The translations under genes and the position numbers were made by a program. Under the pieces are notes generated by a model. It saw nothing but the letters and a program-made list of their open reading frames with translations. It did not search any database and had not been told where the DNA came from. A stretch of 64,000 nucleotides of DNA from contig NZ_JBAHUQ010000013.1 in the NCBI RefSeq assembly GCF_036689865.1, forward strand, positions 2,347 to 66,346. Reading direction: 5' to 3'. The DNA is from Magnetococcus sp. PR-3. GTDB taxonomy: Bacteria > Pseudomonadota > Magnetococcia > Magnetococcales > Magnetococcaceae. Below, piece after piece: positions 17,245 to 27,844 of the stretch; within the stretch, counting starts at the first letter, position 1, and each line of letters opens with the position of its first letter.

Positions 17245-19326
17245 ATGAAGAGGCAGCAACCTTTTGGTGGACGCTCCACAACCCTATATCGTGCCAGAGT
17301 TTCTGGTGTGTTGACCTTTGTGTTTATGCTTTTGCTTACAAGTTTACTGGTATTGCAAGAGAACACCCGTTATCAAGAGCAACTTAGAGTTGAGGTGATT
17401 GATGAGCTGAGCCAGATCCGTGGCCGCTTGGAAAATGAGATTAACCTGAACTTTCAGATCACCCGTGGTTTATGGGCGTTTGTGGCTGTAAAGCCCAATC
17501 TCAGCAACAAAACCTTTCAAGCGATTGCCCGTGAACTGCTCTTTCAGAGCGATAATATCCGTAACATCGGCTTAGCGCCGGATAATGTCATCCGTTATAT
17601 CTATCCACTTAAAGGTAATGAGCGTGCCTTAGGGTTGGACTACACCAAAAACCGTAAGCAGTGGCCTGCGGTCAGAAAAGCCATTGTGGATCAACAAACC
17701 GTGGTGGCTGGGCCGGTGCAACTGATACAGGGTGGCCAAGCCTTTATCAGCCGTACGCCCATTTTTGTGACCCAAGCGGATGGACGAAAAGGCGCATACT
17801 GGGGGCTGGCCAGTATTGTTATTGATATGGACCACCTGTTCACTGTGACAGGGCTTTACCATCCGGGTCATACGATCCGCTTGGCTTTGCGAGGTCGTGA
17901 TGGGCAAGGGGCTGCCGGTGAGGTTATCCATGGTGACGCCGCTCTCTTTAATGCCTCTTCAGTCTATTTAAGTGTGCAGCTACCGGGGGGATCCTGGCAG
18001 TTGGCTGCTGAGCCTATGCTGGGCTGGCACCAGGCCTCTCCTGCTTTGATCTATCTGGTTGCCTCTGGTTTTTTGATTGCGGTATTAGCAGGTGGGTTGG
18101 TCTATCAATGGTTGGCCCGTTTGGCCCGTTATCAGCACCATTTGCGTCAAGCGTTGCGGGATGCCCAAGTGGCCGATCAAGTGAAAAGTGACTTTTTTGC
18201 CACCATGAGTCATGAAATTCGGACGCCGATGAATGTCGTCATTGGTATGAGCGATATTTTGTTGGAGTCCATCCGTGCCCCTGAGCAGCGTCAACAACTT
18301 CAGCGCTTACAGCATGCAGGTAATGCCCTGCTGGAGTTGATCAATAATATTCTGGATATCTCACGCATTGAGGAAAAACGCCTAAGCTTACACTTGGCCC
18401 CGGTTGATCTTAACCAGTTGATCAAAGAGGTGGTGGGTTTTTTCCAGCTCCCCTATGCCGAGAAGGGGTTGCAGATCCGCTGGAAGACAAAGCAGGATAT
18501 GGCCCCCTATATTCAGGGAGATGCGGGTAGAATTCGCCAAGTTTTGACGAACTTACTCTCCAATGCCCTTAAATTTACTGAAAAAGGTGTGGTTGAGATC
18601 TCTCTTGGTATGGATCCTCAGCACGAAAACCAACTACAGATTGTGGTTCGGGATAGTGGTATTGGCTTGGGGCCGGATCAGTTAGCGACTATTTTTGATA
18701 AATTTACCCAAGGTGAGTCTGGGTTAACCCGGCGTTATGGGGGCAGTGGTCTGGGTTTAGCCATCAGCAAACAGTTGGTAGAGTTGATGGGGGGGAAGAT
18801 TTGGGTTGAGAGTACTAAAGAGCAGGGGAGCCAGTTCTTTTTTACCCACCCTTATAAGCCTGTGACGTTAGAGGCTCAATCCATCATGAACCCTGTACCC
18901 ATAGAAAAAGCACCTTTTAAAGCGAAGATTAAGCTGCTGTTGGTGGAAGACTCAGAAGATAATCAGCACCTGATCATGGCCTTTCTTAAAAGAACGCCGT
19001 ATGAGCTGTCCATTGCGCATGATGGTTCCCAAGCGGTGGAGATGGTTAAAAACAACCGCTACGATTTGATCCTTATGGATATGCAAATGCCTATAATGGA
19101 TGGCTATCAGGCGACGGCTAAAATCCGGGCGTGGGAAAAAGATCAGGGCTGCAGAGCTATGCCCATTATCGCCCTGACGGCCCATGCGTTAGAAGGGGAC
19201 CGACAAAAAAGTCTTCAGGTTGGCTGTAATGATCACCTCACCAAGCCCATCAAAAAAGCCCACCTATTGGAGAACCTGGTGCGTTATCTGGATGGTGACA
19301 CGAGCGCACCAAATACAGATACCTGA
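17245..19326 (+). CDS. CHASE-domain hybrid sensor histidine kinase
   Basis: 693 residues from ATG 17245; a TTG 12 nt upstream is also open. The periplasmic part between membrane segments (about 16-36 and 275-295) has CHASE-domain features: FQAIARELLFQSDNIRNIGLAP and a YPLKGNERALGLDY stretch. HisKA follows with His323 in [10 protein letters not shown], then HATPase (NLLSNALKF, GGSGLGLA), then a receiver with Asp612 in LMDMQMPIMDGY. There is no HAMP or PAS. An 11-codon reading frame (17210-17245) with a GAGG ribosome site ends in TGATG overlapping the start and might couple translation. It is probably co-transcribed with the upstream binding protein, whose ligand complex may be the CHASE input (inference). 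Confidence 0.92.
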   Translation: MKRQQPFGGRSTTLYRARVSGVLTFVFMLLLTSLLVLQENTRYQEQLRVEVIDELSQIRGRLENEINLNFQITRGLWAFVAVKPNLSNKTFQAIARELLFQSDNIRNIGLAPDNVIRYIYPLKGNERALGLDYTKNRKQWPAVRKAIVDQQTVVAGPVQLIQGGQAFISRTPIFVTQADGRKGAYWGLASIVIDMDHLFTVTGLYHPGHTIRLALRGRDGQGAAGEVIHGDAALFNASSVYLSVQLPGGSWQLAAEPMLGWHQASPALIYLVASGFLIAVLAGGLVYQWLARLARYQHHLRQALRDAQVADQVKSDFFATMSHEIRTPMNVVIGMSDILLESIRAPEQRQQLQRLQHAGNALLELINNILDISRIEEKRLSLHLAPVDLNQLIKEVVGFFQLPYAEKGLQIRWKTKQDMAPYIQGDAGRIRQVLTNLLSNALKFTEKGVVEISLGMDPQHENQLQIVVRDSGIGLGPDQLATIFDKFTQGESGLTRRYGGSGLGLAISKQLVELMGGKIWVESTKEQGSQFFFTHPYKPVTLEAQSIMNPVPIEKAPFKAKIKLLLVEDSEDNQHLIMAFLKRTPYELSIAHDGSQAVEMVKNNRYDLILMDMQMPIMDGYQATAKIRAWEKDQGCRAMPIIALTAHALEGDRQKSLQVGCNDHLTKPIKKAHLLENLVRYLDGDTSAPNTDT

Positions 19327-20576
19327 TGATCCCCTTTTTCGGAGAGGAGCCTTATCTCACCGAAGCCTCCTTATGCCTCTCCAACTTGGGTATGGTTTGT
19401 CCGATTTTTATGATCCAAGCACCATGCCATCGAACAAATGGCTTGGGGTGGTCTCGATTTGAAATCGGCAAACATGGGGGGGGCGTTGCGCCATCTGTTT
19501 AGCGAACCCATAGCCGCAAGATATCGCCATACGCATCACCTTGAACGAGAGCTTGGCATCACATCCGGCCCGTTTGCCCATTGAGGTAAGCCGAAGGTGG
19601 ATAGGCTCACCCTGTATGTTGGGGCTCTTGTTGCCGGGTGTTGGGCTACGCCTCATCTACCCCTCTGCTTAAAAGGGTTATCTGAAGTCATCTTTATCCC
19701 TCTTCCCATTGCTGGCTCATTTATACAGATGTGAGATCCAAGGAATTGCCCACCCTGGCCATGACTGCTAAGGTAGGATGGTTGGTTAGGCCGCTGTGCT
19801 TACACGGCTCCTTATCTGGGCAAGGTGGGCCAATCTATGGCGGTGTTCGGTTGGGCTATCCGAATAAAGAGGGTGTCTGCTTACAAGGGTGAGCGTGCGT
19901 GAGCGTGCTCGTTGTGTGATCGCGGAGCGTCCGGTTGATCGTGTTGGGTGTATCGATCTTTGTGTTACCGCAGCGTAGTAAACACGTTACGGATCACGCA
20001 AGAACGATTCACCGCTTCTTAATGCGTGGGGCTTATCCTCAGTAGATACTGTGCATGTCACACGGGCCTGTCGTGACCATGTGCTCAATATAAGGGTCAT
20101 CTGTTCATGGCAAAAATGGTCTAAACGTGCCATGGTCGGATTTTAATGTGTATCCGTTCATGATATGGATACTTATGCCGTTGTTGATCGACCCATCTAC
20201 CAGGGATCTTGATCACAAAGCTGGTGTACTTTGGGTAGGCAGAAAATGGCTTGCCGTTGAATGAATCCCTGGATCTGATGGTGTCGAGGCTGTCATCCTC
20301 TTGTGAGGTGCGTGATCAATCGCTCTTTGAGCTTCTATGTCCTATCATAGCTTGGGATAGATAGGGTTTTTTATGAGCACCTCTTTTCTATAAGGTCTGT
20401 TCCTGCGCGAGAAAAGAGAAGGGTCTGTGCGCGACTAAACAGATATCCAGCGGGCAAAAAAACACAACAAAGCACGCATGAGGGTGGGTTTCAACCTTGG
20501 ATTAAGGGGGGGCCGGTCCGCATGCATGCTGTCTTTACATTAGAAACTAACGATAAAATCTTTCAGGAGAACAGCA
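19327..20576. other. Gene-free stretch, 1.25 kb
   Basis: No reading frame here has a recognisable domain or a convincing ribosome site. The longest frame, 82 codons on the minus strand (19408-19656), resembles nothing I know. The base composition is close to that of the genes. It may be decayed coding sequence. A weak terminator-like hairpin lies near 20341-20372. Confidence 0.5.
20341..20372 (+). terminator. Terminator-like hairpin with T-run, weak
   Basis: A 6-bp stem CCTATC/GATAGG is followed by GTTTTTT. No gene lies immediately upstream, so it could end an unrecognised transcript. The stem is short. Confidence 0.3.
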
Positions 20577-21647
20577 GTGTCCATCAAACCAGGTGTTGTA
20601 TCAGGTTCAGACTATGAAGCGTTGGTAGCTGCATGCAAAAAGGGCGGCTATGCCCTCCCAGCGGTTAATGTGACATCCACCAGCACCATTAACGCTGTGC
20701 TAGAGGCTGCGGCGAAGAATAAGGGTGATGTCATTATTCAGCTTTCCAATGGCGGGGCCCAGTTTTTTGCGGGTAAGGGTTTTCCTGATACAACAACAGC
20801 TAAAATCTTGGGTGCCGTCTCTGCCGCTCGCCATGTACACATGATGGCTGAGCACTACGGTGTTTGCGTCGTTCTACACACCGACCACGCCAATAAAAAG
20901 TTAATTCCCTGGGTTGAAGCGATGTTGGATCATGGTGAGGCTTTTTATAAAGAGACTGGTAAGCCACTTTATACCTCCCACATGTTGGATCTTTCCGAAG
21001 AGCCGCTGGATTGGAATTTAAGTGAGTCTGCCCGTTTGCTTGAGCGCATGGCTAAAATTGACATGAGCATTGAGATTGAACTGGGTGTCACTGGTGGTGA
21101 GGAAGATGGTATCGGCAGTGATTTTGATGAATCTGCCGATAGTTCACACCTCTACACCCAGCCCGAAGATGTCTTGGTTGCTTATAATAAGCTCTCTCCC
21201 ATCGGATCATTCTCCGTCGCGGCTTCCTTCGGTAATGTGCATGGTGTGTATAAGCCCGGCAATGTGAAGTTACGTCCTGAGATCTTAAAGAACTCCCAAG
21301 AGCTGGTCTCCACCACCAATAAGACCGAGGCCAACCCGCTACATTTGGTGTTCCATGGTGGATCGGGTTCTGAGAAGAGCCAAATCTCTGAAGCGGTGAG
21401 CTATGGTGTCTTTAAAATGAATATTGATACCGACACCCAGTTTGCTTTCTCCAAAGCGGCAGGAGCCTTTGTCACCGCCAACCCCAAAGCCTTCTTGTAT
21501 CAGATCGATCCAGAAGAGGGCACCCCATACAAGAAGCTCTACGATCCCAGACAGTGGCTGCGGGCTGCTGAAATCGGTATGGCTGAGCGTTTGGATGAAG
21601 CTTTTGCAGATCTGGGATCTCAAGGTAAGTCTATCGCTGCAAAGTAG
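20577..21647 (+). CDS. fbaA: Class II fructose-bisphosphate aldolase
   Basis: 356 residues, GTG start with AGGAGA six bases upstream. It cleaves fructose 1,6-bisphosphate to glyceraldehyde 3-phosphate and dihydroxyacetone phosphate in glycolysis and gluconeogenesis. Length and sequence fit the class IIA (E. coli FbaA) subgroup: LPAVNVTST near residue 27, QLSNGGAQFFAGKG near 55-68, the HTDH motif at 101-104 with catalytic Asp103 and a zinc His104, NVHGVYKPG, and the phosphate-binding FHGGSGS. It is a single-gene unit with a long upstream gene-free region and a hairpin downstream. Confidence 0.96.
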   Translation: MSIKPGVVSGSDYEALVAACKKGGYALPAVNVTSTSTINAVLEAAAKNKGDVIIQLSNGGAQFFAGKGFPDTTTAKILGAVSAARHVHMMAEHYGVCVVLHTDHANKKLIPWVEAMLDHGEAFYKETGKPLYTSHMLDLSEEPLDWNLSESARLLERMAKIDMSIEIELGVTGGEEDGIGSDFDESADSSHLYTQPEDVLVAYNKLSPIGSFSVAASFGNVHGVYKPGNVKLRPEILKNSQELVSTTNKTEANPLHLVFHGGSGSEKSQISEAVSYGVFKMNIDTDTQFAFSKAAGAFVTANPKAFLYQIDPEEGTPYKKLYDPRQWLRAAEIGMAERLDEAFADLGSQGKSIAAK

Positions 21648-21747
21648 ATTCAGCCCAGGCTGTTATCATGCTCTAGGTTGAACAGGCCAGGTCAATGGTT
21701 CTATAAACGCACCCATCTTGGTCTGTACAACAGGGGGCACCGCTACA

Positions 21748-21785
21748 AAAGCGTCCAGTCTTTGCTAAGGCTGGGCGCTTTCTGG
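21748..21785 (+). terminator. Hairpin downstream of fbaA
   Basis: An 11-bp stem AAAGCGTCCAG/CTGGGCGCTTT (one G-T pair) with a 12-nt loop, 100 bp past the fbaA stop. The T-run is short, so termination is likely but not certain. Confidence 0.55.
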
Positions 21786-22276
21786 TTGATGAGCCATAGG
21801 CCATGTCAGTCATGATCTGTGTTGAAACCCCATAACGTTGTTCATCGGCTGTTGGCTCTGCAGAGCGGTTGAGCTGGGGAGGGGCAACCTATGAAGCCTT
21901 AGAGAGCAAACGGTGCGTCAAGTGGGCCAGTCTGTCTGAGTACGCGAAGCTGTTGATCCTTACCCGATGCGCAGTTGAGGGGGGGCGGAGGATGCACAAC
22001 AGTGACAAAAGGTTGATCTGTCAAAGGGCCTGTTATGAGGATGGTACGCTGTTTGGTTTGCCCATGCAGGTGGTGACGATAGCGTCACTATAAGCGGCTA
22101 GAGATGAAGATGTTATGTTTTTAGTTGCGAACATAATAGGGTGGGCGGGTATGTAAGCTGTGGGTTCTGCTTATAGCGCAGGGGATCGGCGATGGTGAGC
22201 TTGAATGCTTCGGTGCAGAAATGAAAAAACGCCCTTTCCAGTATCCCAGAAACAGCGTTTAACCTGTTGCACATAA
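21786..22276. other. Gene-free stretch between fbaA and tRNA-Pro
   Basis: About 490 bp with no recognisable gene. A 74-codon plus-strand frame (21869-22093) has no family features. Confidence 0.45.
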
Positions 22277-22353
22277 TGGTCGGGGTGATAGGATTTGAAC
22301 CTACGGCCCCTGCGTCCCGAACGCAGTGCTCTACCAGGCTGAGCTACACCCCG
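22277..22353 (-). tRNA. tRNA-Pro (anticodon CGG)
   Basis: Read on the minus strand, 77 nt fold into a full cloverleaf: acceptor CGGGGTG/CACCCCG, D arm GCTC/GAGC, anticodon stem CTGCG/CGCAG with loop TTCGGGA (anticodon CGG), T arm GTAGG-TTCAAAT-CCTAT, discriminator A and an encoded CCA end. Confidence 0.97.
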
Positions 22354-22453
22354 AAGCAATGGTCAGGGCTTTACTTTAGACCCCGTATAGATGGCGGTCA
22401 ACGGTCATAGCGCGTAGGTAGCCTTCACGCTTTGATCGGTCTGTTACCGTACT

Positions 22454-23449
22454 CTAATATTCGCGGTCCACAGAAAGATCTGCCAGATCCATCAATGCCT
22501 GACGCTCAGGGGTATCCGGTAGAGGTTCCAGTGCAGCTTTAGCGCGGACGATCAATTCGCGAGCTTGGGTCATGGAGTAAGCCAGGGAGTCATGCTTGGC
22601 AATCAATGCACGGGCATGATCAAAGCTGCCTTCATCCTGCTCTTCATCTTCCAGGCAACGACTCCAAAAAGCCCGCTCTTCCTCGCTACCATTGCGGTAT
22701 GCGTGGATGACTGGCAGGGTGATCTTACCCTCTTGGAAGTCGTCCCCGACATTTTTTCCCAGCTTTTCTGTCTCAGCAGAGTAATCCAGCAGATCATCGA
22801 CGACCTGATAGGCTGTGCCTAACATCATGCCATAGTCATACATACGCTTGGCGATATCGTCGGATTGATCAGCAACCACCGCCCCCAGCTCAGAGGCTGA
22901 GGCAAACAGTGAAGCGGTCTTGTGACGGATAACATCCAGGTAGCGCTCTTCATCTGTCGCCAGATCATTACTGGCCACCAGCTGCATCACTTCCCCTTCA
23001 GAGATAATGGCACAGCAGTCTGAAACAATGCGCAGTACCCGAAGGTCACCATGGGCAACCATGATCTGAAAAGAGCGGGAGAAGAGGAAGTCACCAACCA
23101 GGATCGGTGCTTTATTACCCCAGACCGAATTGGCGGTTGCTTGGCCACGGCGTGTATTAGACTTATCCACGACATCATCATGCAACAAGGTCGCGGTATG
23201 AATAAACTCAACCACAGCGGCCAGTAGCGCATGAACATCTTTATCACGGTAGCCAAAAAGTTTAGCGGTCACCAGAGTCAGGATGGGGCGCAGCCGTTTA
23301 CCGCCGCTGTTAAGGAGATGATCACCCACTTGGGTAATCAGCTCAACAGGGGAGTCCAGCTGTTCCAAAATGACTTCATTGGTGCGCTGCAGGTCCTGTT
23401 CAACAAGACTACGCAGACGTGCCAAAGCTTCGTTGGTCTGTTGGGCCAT
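22454..23449 (-). CDS. ispB: Polyprenyl (octaprenyl-type) diphosphate synthase
   Basis: 331 residues. It extends farnesyl diphosphate with isopentenyl units to make the quinone side chain. Both aspartate-rich motifs are intact: DDVVD at 91-95 (first, with LLHDDVVD) and DDLLD at 218-222 (second). GGKRLRP at about 49-55 is the usual substrate-binding string. It lies near maf and divergent from the rplU-rpmA-obgE block, the same neighbourhood ispB has in many proteobacteria. The exact chain length cannot be read from sequence. A hairpin lies in its leader. Confidence 0.93.
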   Translation of the reverse strand: MAQQTNEALARLRSLVEQDLQRTNEVILEQLDSPVELITQVGDHLLNSGGKRLRPILTLVTAKLFGYRDKDVHALLAAVVEFIHTATLLHDDVVDKSNTRRGQATANSVWGNKAPILVGDFLFSRSFQIMVAHGDLRVLRIVSDCCAIISEGEVMQLVASNDLATDEERYLDVIRHKTASLFASASELGAVVADQSDDIAKRMYDYGMMLGTAYQVVDDLLDYSAETEKLGKNVGDDFQEGKITLPVIHAYRNGSEEERAFWSRCLEDEEQDEGSFDHARALIAKHDSLAYSMTQARELIVRAKAALEPLPDTPERQALMDLADLSVDREY

Positions 23450-23473
23450 GGGGTTTAGCCGTCCAATCAGTAA

Positions 23474-23495
23474 GCTTGAATTCGTAAATTCAAGC
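23474..23495 (-). promoter_or_regulatory. Perfect stem-loop in the ispB leader
   Basis: GCTTGAATT and AATTCAAGC form a 9-bp perfect stem with a CGTA loop, 24 bp before the ispB start. There is no T-run on the ispB strand, so it is more likely an RNA leader element or operator than a terminator. Confidence 0.4.
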
Positions 23496-23751
23496 GGGAG
23501 TCTCTTCTTTGATAAGGGAGATCAAAGTCAAGGGAACATACGAAGTATCACCGCTTCAGGTCAAGGGCTAATTGCTCAAGGCAAGACCATACCCGTACTC
23601 TTTTTAGTAGCGTTGTGGTGTGCAATCCTGATAAGGAAGAGCGCGACCATTCGCCATCAACGGGCAACTATAGCATATTCATTGCGGAATATGGAGCCCG
23701 CTTTGGTCAATTTTAGAAATCGATGCAAGCTCTATAGAAGGAAGGTTGAAT

Positions 23752-24378
23752 ATGGTGCAGCAACCCGCACTGTGGTGGCACGATCGTAAGCATAAAATCT
23801 GTCTGGCGTCGGCCTCTCCCCGGCGGTTGGCATTATTGCGTCAGGTTGGTATTGAGCCTAAGCTTAATCCTGTGGATTGTGATGAAACCTCCAAAAAAAG
23901 TGAAGATCCCCGGACCTATGTGGTGCGTTTAGCCTGTGATAAAGCCAAAATGGGTGCATTGCCTGGCTACCTTACACTGGGATCGGATACAGCCGTGGTG
24001 GTGGATAACCGTATTCTGGGTAAACCGCAATCACGGGATGAGGCCATTGCTATGGTCCAATCTTTAGTGGGGCGTAATCATGCGGTGATGACCGGTGTGG
24101 CGGTACATGACCTGCTTGGTCAGATACACCATCAGGTGGTGGTAACACAGGTAACCATGCGTCAGGCCAGCTTGGATGAGGTGGTGGCCTATATTGACCA
24201 TGGGGAGTCCATGGATAAAGCGGGCGCGTATGCCATTCAGGGTATGGGGGGCTTTTTGGTCAGCCGTATCGAGGGTTCTTATAGTGCTGTGGTTGGTTTG
24301 CCTTTGGTTGAGAGCTTGGCATTGCTGCACAAGGCGGCCTTGAATGATGGAAAAAGTGACCGAGTCATGATGACGTAA
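23752..24378 (+). CDS. maf: Maf-like nucleoside triphosphate pyrophosphatase
   Basis: 208 residues from ATG 23752, chosen for the GAAGGAAGG ribosome site 7 nt upstream; a TTG 6 nt earlier is possible. Maf proteins hydrolyse non-canonical or specific NTPs to the monophosphate. Signature strings are present: LASASPRRLALL near residue 20, GSDTAVVVDNRILGKP with the catalytic Asp, and DKAGAYAIQGMGG. It is divergent from ispB and upstream of the ribosomal genes, with a promoter between. Confidence 0.9.
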   Translation: MVQQPALWWHDRKHKICLASASPRRLALLRQVGIEPKLNPVDCDETSKKSEDPRTYVVRLACDKAKMGALPGYLTLGSDTAVVVDNRILGKPQSRDEAIAMVQSLVGRNHAVMTGVAVHDLLGQIHHQVVVTQVTMRQASLDEVVAYIDHGESMDKAGAYAIQGMGGFLVSRIEGSYSAVVGLPLVESLALLHKAALNDGKSDRVMMT

Positions 24379-24391
24379 TGGGGGATTTCTC

Positions 24392-24421
24392 TTGACTTAT
24401 TTTTGGCGTTCATGATAATAC
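24392..24421 (+). promoter_or_regulatory. Predicted sigma-70 promoter of rplU-rpmA
   Basis: TTGACT (-35) and TAATAC (-10, 18-bp spacing) or GATAAT (16-bp spacing) lie just after maf. The leader to rplU is about 140 nt, long enough for control by structure, but I recognise no known ribosomal leader. Confidence 0.55.
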
Positions 24422-24566
24422 ACGAACCTTTTTACAGGTCTGGCGGGTCCGAGAGTCGGTTCCCAAGCGCTGTGGGCTAGGGTGTTTAGGCGTTCAGCCC
24501 TTAGGAACAGGCTTTTAGACCGAGATTCAACGCATTGAAAATAGTGCGTTTTTGGAGGAATGATCA

Positions 24567-24872
24567 ATGTATGCGGTAATTCGTACCGGTGGTAAGCAGT
24601 ACAAGGTAACCGAGGGCGACGTTCTGCGGGTTGAAACCGTAGCTGGCGACGCTGGCGGCGAAGTGACCTTTGAAGACGTGCTAATGGTTGGTGGTGAAGA
24701 TGGTATGAAAGTGGGCAAGGACGCCGAAGGCGCCAAGGTCACTGGTACTATTGTCCGCCAAATGCGCGACAAGAAGGTTATTGTATTCAAAAAGAAGCGT
24801 CGTAAGAACTACCTGCGTACGCAGGGTCACCGTCAGAGTCTGACTGTGGTTCGCATCAGCGGCATCTCTTAA
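24567..24872 (+). CDS. rplU: 50S ribosomal protein L21
   Basis: 101 residues, starting MYAVIRTGGKQYKV as in L21. It binds 23S rRNA in the large subunit. The basic KKKRRKNYLRTQGHRQ segment and the short C-terminus are typical. A TGGAGGA ribosome site precedes the ATG. It is followed 26 bp later by rpmA, the usual partner. Confidence 0.97.
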   Translation: MYAVIRTGGKQYKVTEGDVLRVETVAGDAGGEVTFEDVLMVGGEDGMKVGKDAEGAKVTGTIVRQMRDKKVIVFKKKRRKNYLRTQGHRQSLTVVRISGIS

Positions 24873-24898
24873 GACGAGTTTGATAAAGGAGAAACGTC

Positions 24899-25159
24899 AT
24901 GGCACATAAGAAAGCTGGCGGTAGTTCCCGTAACGGTCGTGATTCAGAGGGCCGTCGCCTTGGTGTAAAGAAGTATGGTGGTGAAGCTGTTATTCCCGGC
25001 AACATCATTGTACGTCAGCGTGGCACCAAGATGTGGCCTGGTGAGGGTGTGGGCATGGGCAAGGACCACACTCTGTTTGCGTTGGAAGAGGGTCGTGTAT
25101 CCTTTACCACCCGACGCAATCGTCAGTATGTGAATGTGGAAGCCGGCGCTGCTCAGTAA
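24899..25159 (+). CDS. rpmA: 50S ribosomal protein L27
   Basis: 86 residues, starting [20 protein letters not shown]. The N-terminal tail reaches the peptidyl transferase centre in the known ribosome structures. There is no Firmicutes-type cleavable extension. AAAGGAGA precedes the start. A strong terminator follows, so obgE is likely expressed from its own promoter. Confidence 0.97.
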   Translation: MAHKKAGGSSRNGRDSEGRRLGVKKYGGEAVIPGNIIVRQRGTKMWPGEGVGMGKDHTLFALEEGRVSFTTRRNRQYVNVEAGAAQ

Positions 25160-25204
25160 GCACCGGTGACCTATGTAGAGTGTAAGCTCTACCGCATGGA
25201 TGAT

Positions 25205-25241
25205 GGGGAAACGGTTCTTGGCCGTTTCCCCGTTTTCTTTT
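25205..25241 (+). terminator. Rho-independent terminator of rplU-rpmA
   Basis: Perfect 10-bp stem GGGGAAACGG/CCGTTTCCCC with a 7-nt loop, then GTTTTCTTTT. Confidence 0.92.
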
Positions 25242-25330
25242 GCGGCGCTGTGGTAGGATGAAAAACCGACATTAAATAGGGGTCCAATACGCCTTTGAAT
25301 CGATGAATAGGCCAAGGTCGGTGGGCCCCT

Positions 25331-25372
25331 CTTTAGATAAGGCATTGCACCGTTGCGATCCCTTATCTAAAG
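25331..25372. promoter_or_regulatory. Perfect 12-bp inverted repeat upstream of obgE
   Basis: CTTTAGATAAGG and CCTTATCTAAAG flank an 18-nt spacer, 160 bp before obgE, with no T-run. It may be an operator or a leader RNA structure. The 25242-25535 gap otherwise holds no gene. Confidence 0.4.
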
Positions 25373-25520
25373 GGTCAGCCAGTATCGACCCCATATGTAC
25401 AGCGTTAAGTAAAGCAAGGGTATGGCTTTGCTTAGGTTTTCCGATACCTTAGGATGGCATGTAAAGGTTAGGGATATGGGCGTTTTCCATCGTAACGTCA
25501 CGTCAATCAAAATAAACTAA

Positions 25521-26705
<1,185 letters not shown>

Positions 26706-26707
26706 GT

Positions 26708-27844
26708 ATGAGCGAGGCTGCAAAGGCGTGGCAGCGCGTGGCTGATGCCAAACGGATTGTGGTGAAAATTGGCTCCAATTTGCTGACCTCGGAAGATGGG
26801 GTTTGTGAAGATTGGATTGCAGGGCGTTGTGCGGAAATTGCCGCCTTAATCCGTATGGGTAAACAGGTGGTGGTGGTGACCTCAGGCTCGGTGGCGGCGG
26901 GTGCGTCGCGTTTGGGCTTAGGGCGGCGTCCAACAACGGTGCCTGAAAAGCAGGCGGCTGCAGCAGCGGGGCAGGGCAAGCTGATGCAGATCTATGAGCA
27001 AGGCTTTCATGCCCATGGTTTGCATACGGGACAGATCCTATTAACCCGAGATGATGTGGCCAATCGCCGTCGCTATTTGAATGGTCGTGATACGCTCGAG
27101 ACCTTGTTGTCTTTGGGGTTGGTCCCGGTGGTCAATGAAAATGACTCGGTCGTCGTAGAGGAGATCCGCTTTGGGGATAACGACACCCTGGCGGCGTTGG
27201 TGGCAGGGTTGGTTGAAGCTGAGGTTCTTATTCTACTTTCGGATGTGGATGCCCTATACAGCGCAGACCCCCGTAAGGATGCTTCGGCACAGATGATTCC
27301 CATGGTTAAGGAGGTCACACCAGAGATCGAAGCCTTAGCCGGTGGCACAGGATCTGAAGTGGGCTCTGGGGGGATGATCACCAAGTTGCGTGCCGCAAAA
27401 ATGGCGGCACGGACCGGGTGTTTAACCGTGTTGGCCAATGGTTTTCAGGATAACCCCATCGATGGCGTGATCAATAAGGGTGGGATTGGCACACTATTCT
27501 TAGCCTCTGGTGACGCCATTAGCAGCCGTAAACGGTGGATTGCCAACGGCTTAACCTGTGAAGGATCGCTGCTGTTGGATGATGGTGCGGTTGCGGCGTT
27601 ACGACGGGGCAAGAGTTTGTTGGCGCGTGGCGTTGTTGGGGTCCAAGGTAAGTTTGACCGAGGGGCTGCCGTCTATTGTTGTGATCGCGATGGTCGCCGC
27701 ATTAGTAAAGGTCTGGTCAATTATCGCCACACCCATATGGATTTGATCAAGGGTAAGCACAGCCGTGATATTGAGGCGGCCCTGGGGTTTATTGTGGATG
27801 AAGAGGTTGTGCATCGAGATGATATGGTGCTGTTGGTGAAGTAG
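26708..27844 (+). CDS. proB: Glutamate 5-kinase
   Basis: 378 residues from ATG 26708, two bases after the obgE stop and 5 nt after a GGAG site; GTG 26702 overlapping obgE is the alternative. It phosphorylates glutamate at the gamma-carboxyl, the first step of proline synthesis, and is usually inhibited by proline. The amino-acid kinase domain (VVKIGSNLL, VTSGSVAAG, NENDSVV, LSDVDALY) is followed by a C-terminal PUA domain. proA lies about 450 bp downstream behind a terminator, so the two are not simply one operon. Confidence 0.95.
   Translation: MSEAAKAWQRVADAKRIVVKIGSNLLTSEDGVCEDWIAGRCAEIAALIRMGKQVVVVTSGSVAAGASRLGLGRRPTTVPEKQAAAAAGQGKLMQIYEQGFHAHGLHTGQILLTRDDVANRRRYLNGRDTLETLLSLGLVPVVNENDSVVVEEIRFGDNDTLAALVAGLVEAEVLILLSDVDALYSADPRKDASAQMIPMVKEVTPEIEALAGGTGSEVGSGGMITKLRAAKMAARTGCLTVLANGFQDNPIDGVINKGGIGTLFLASGDAISSRKRWIANGLTCEGSLLLDDGAVAALRRGKSLLARGVVGVQGKFDRGAAVYCCDRDGRRISKGLVNYRHTHMDLIKGKHSRDIEAALGFIVDEEVVHRDDMVLLVK

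Noticed and set aside
19408-19656. 82-codon minus-strand frame
   Set aside because: No recognisable family, no clear ribosome site and no partner. Kept only as part of the gene-free stretch.
21869-22093. 74-codon frame between fbaA and tRNA-Pro
   Set aside because: Composition and sequence show no protein features.
23370-23789. 139-codon frame across the ispB-maf gap
   Set aside because: It overlaps both ispB and maf in the wrong frames and resembles no protein.
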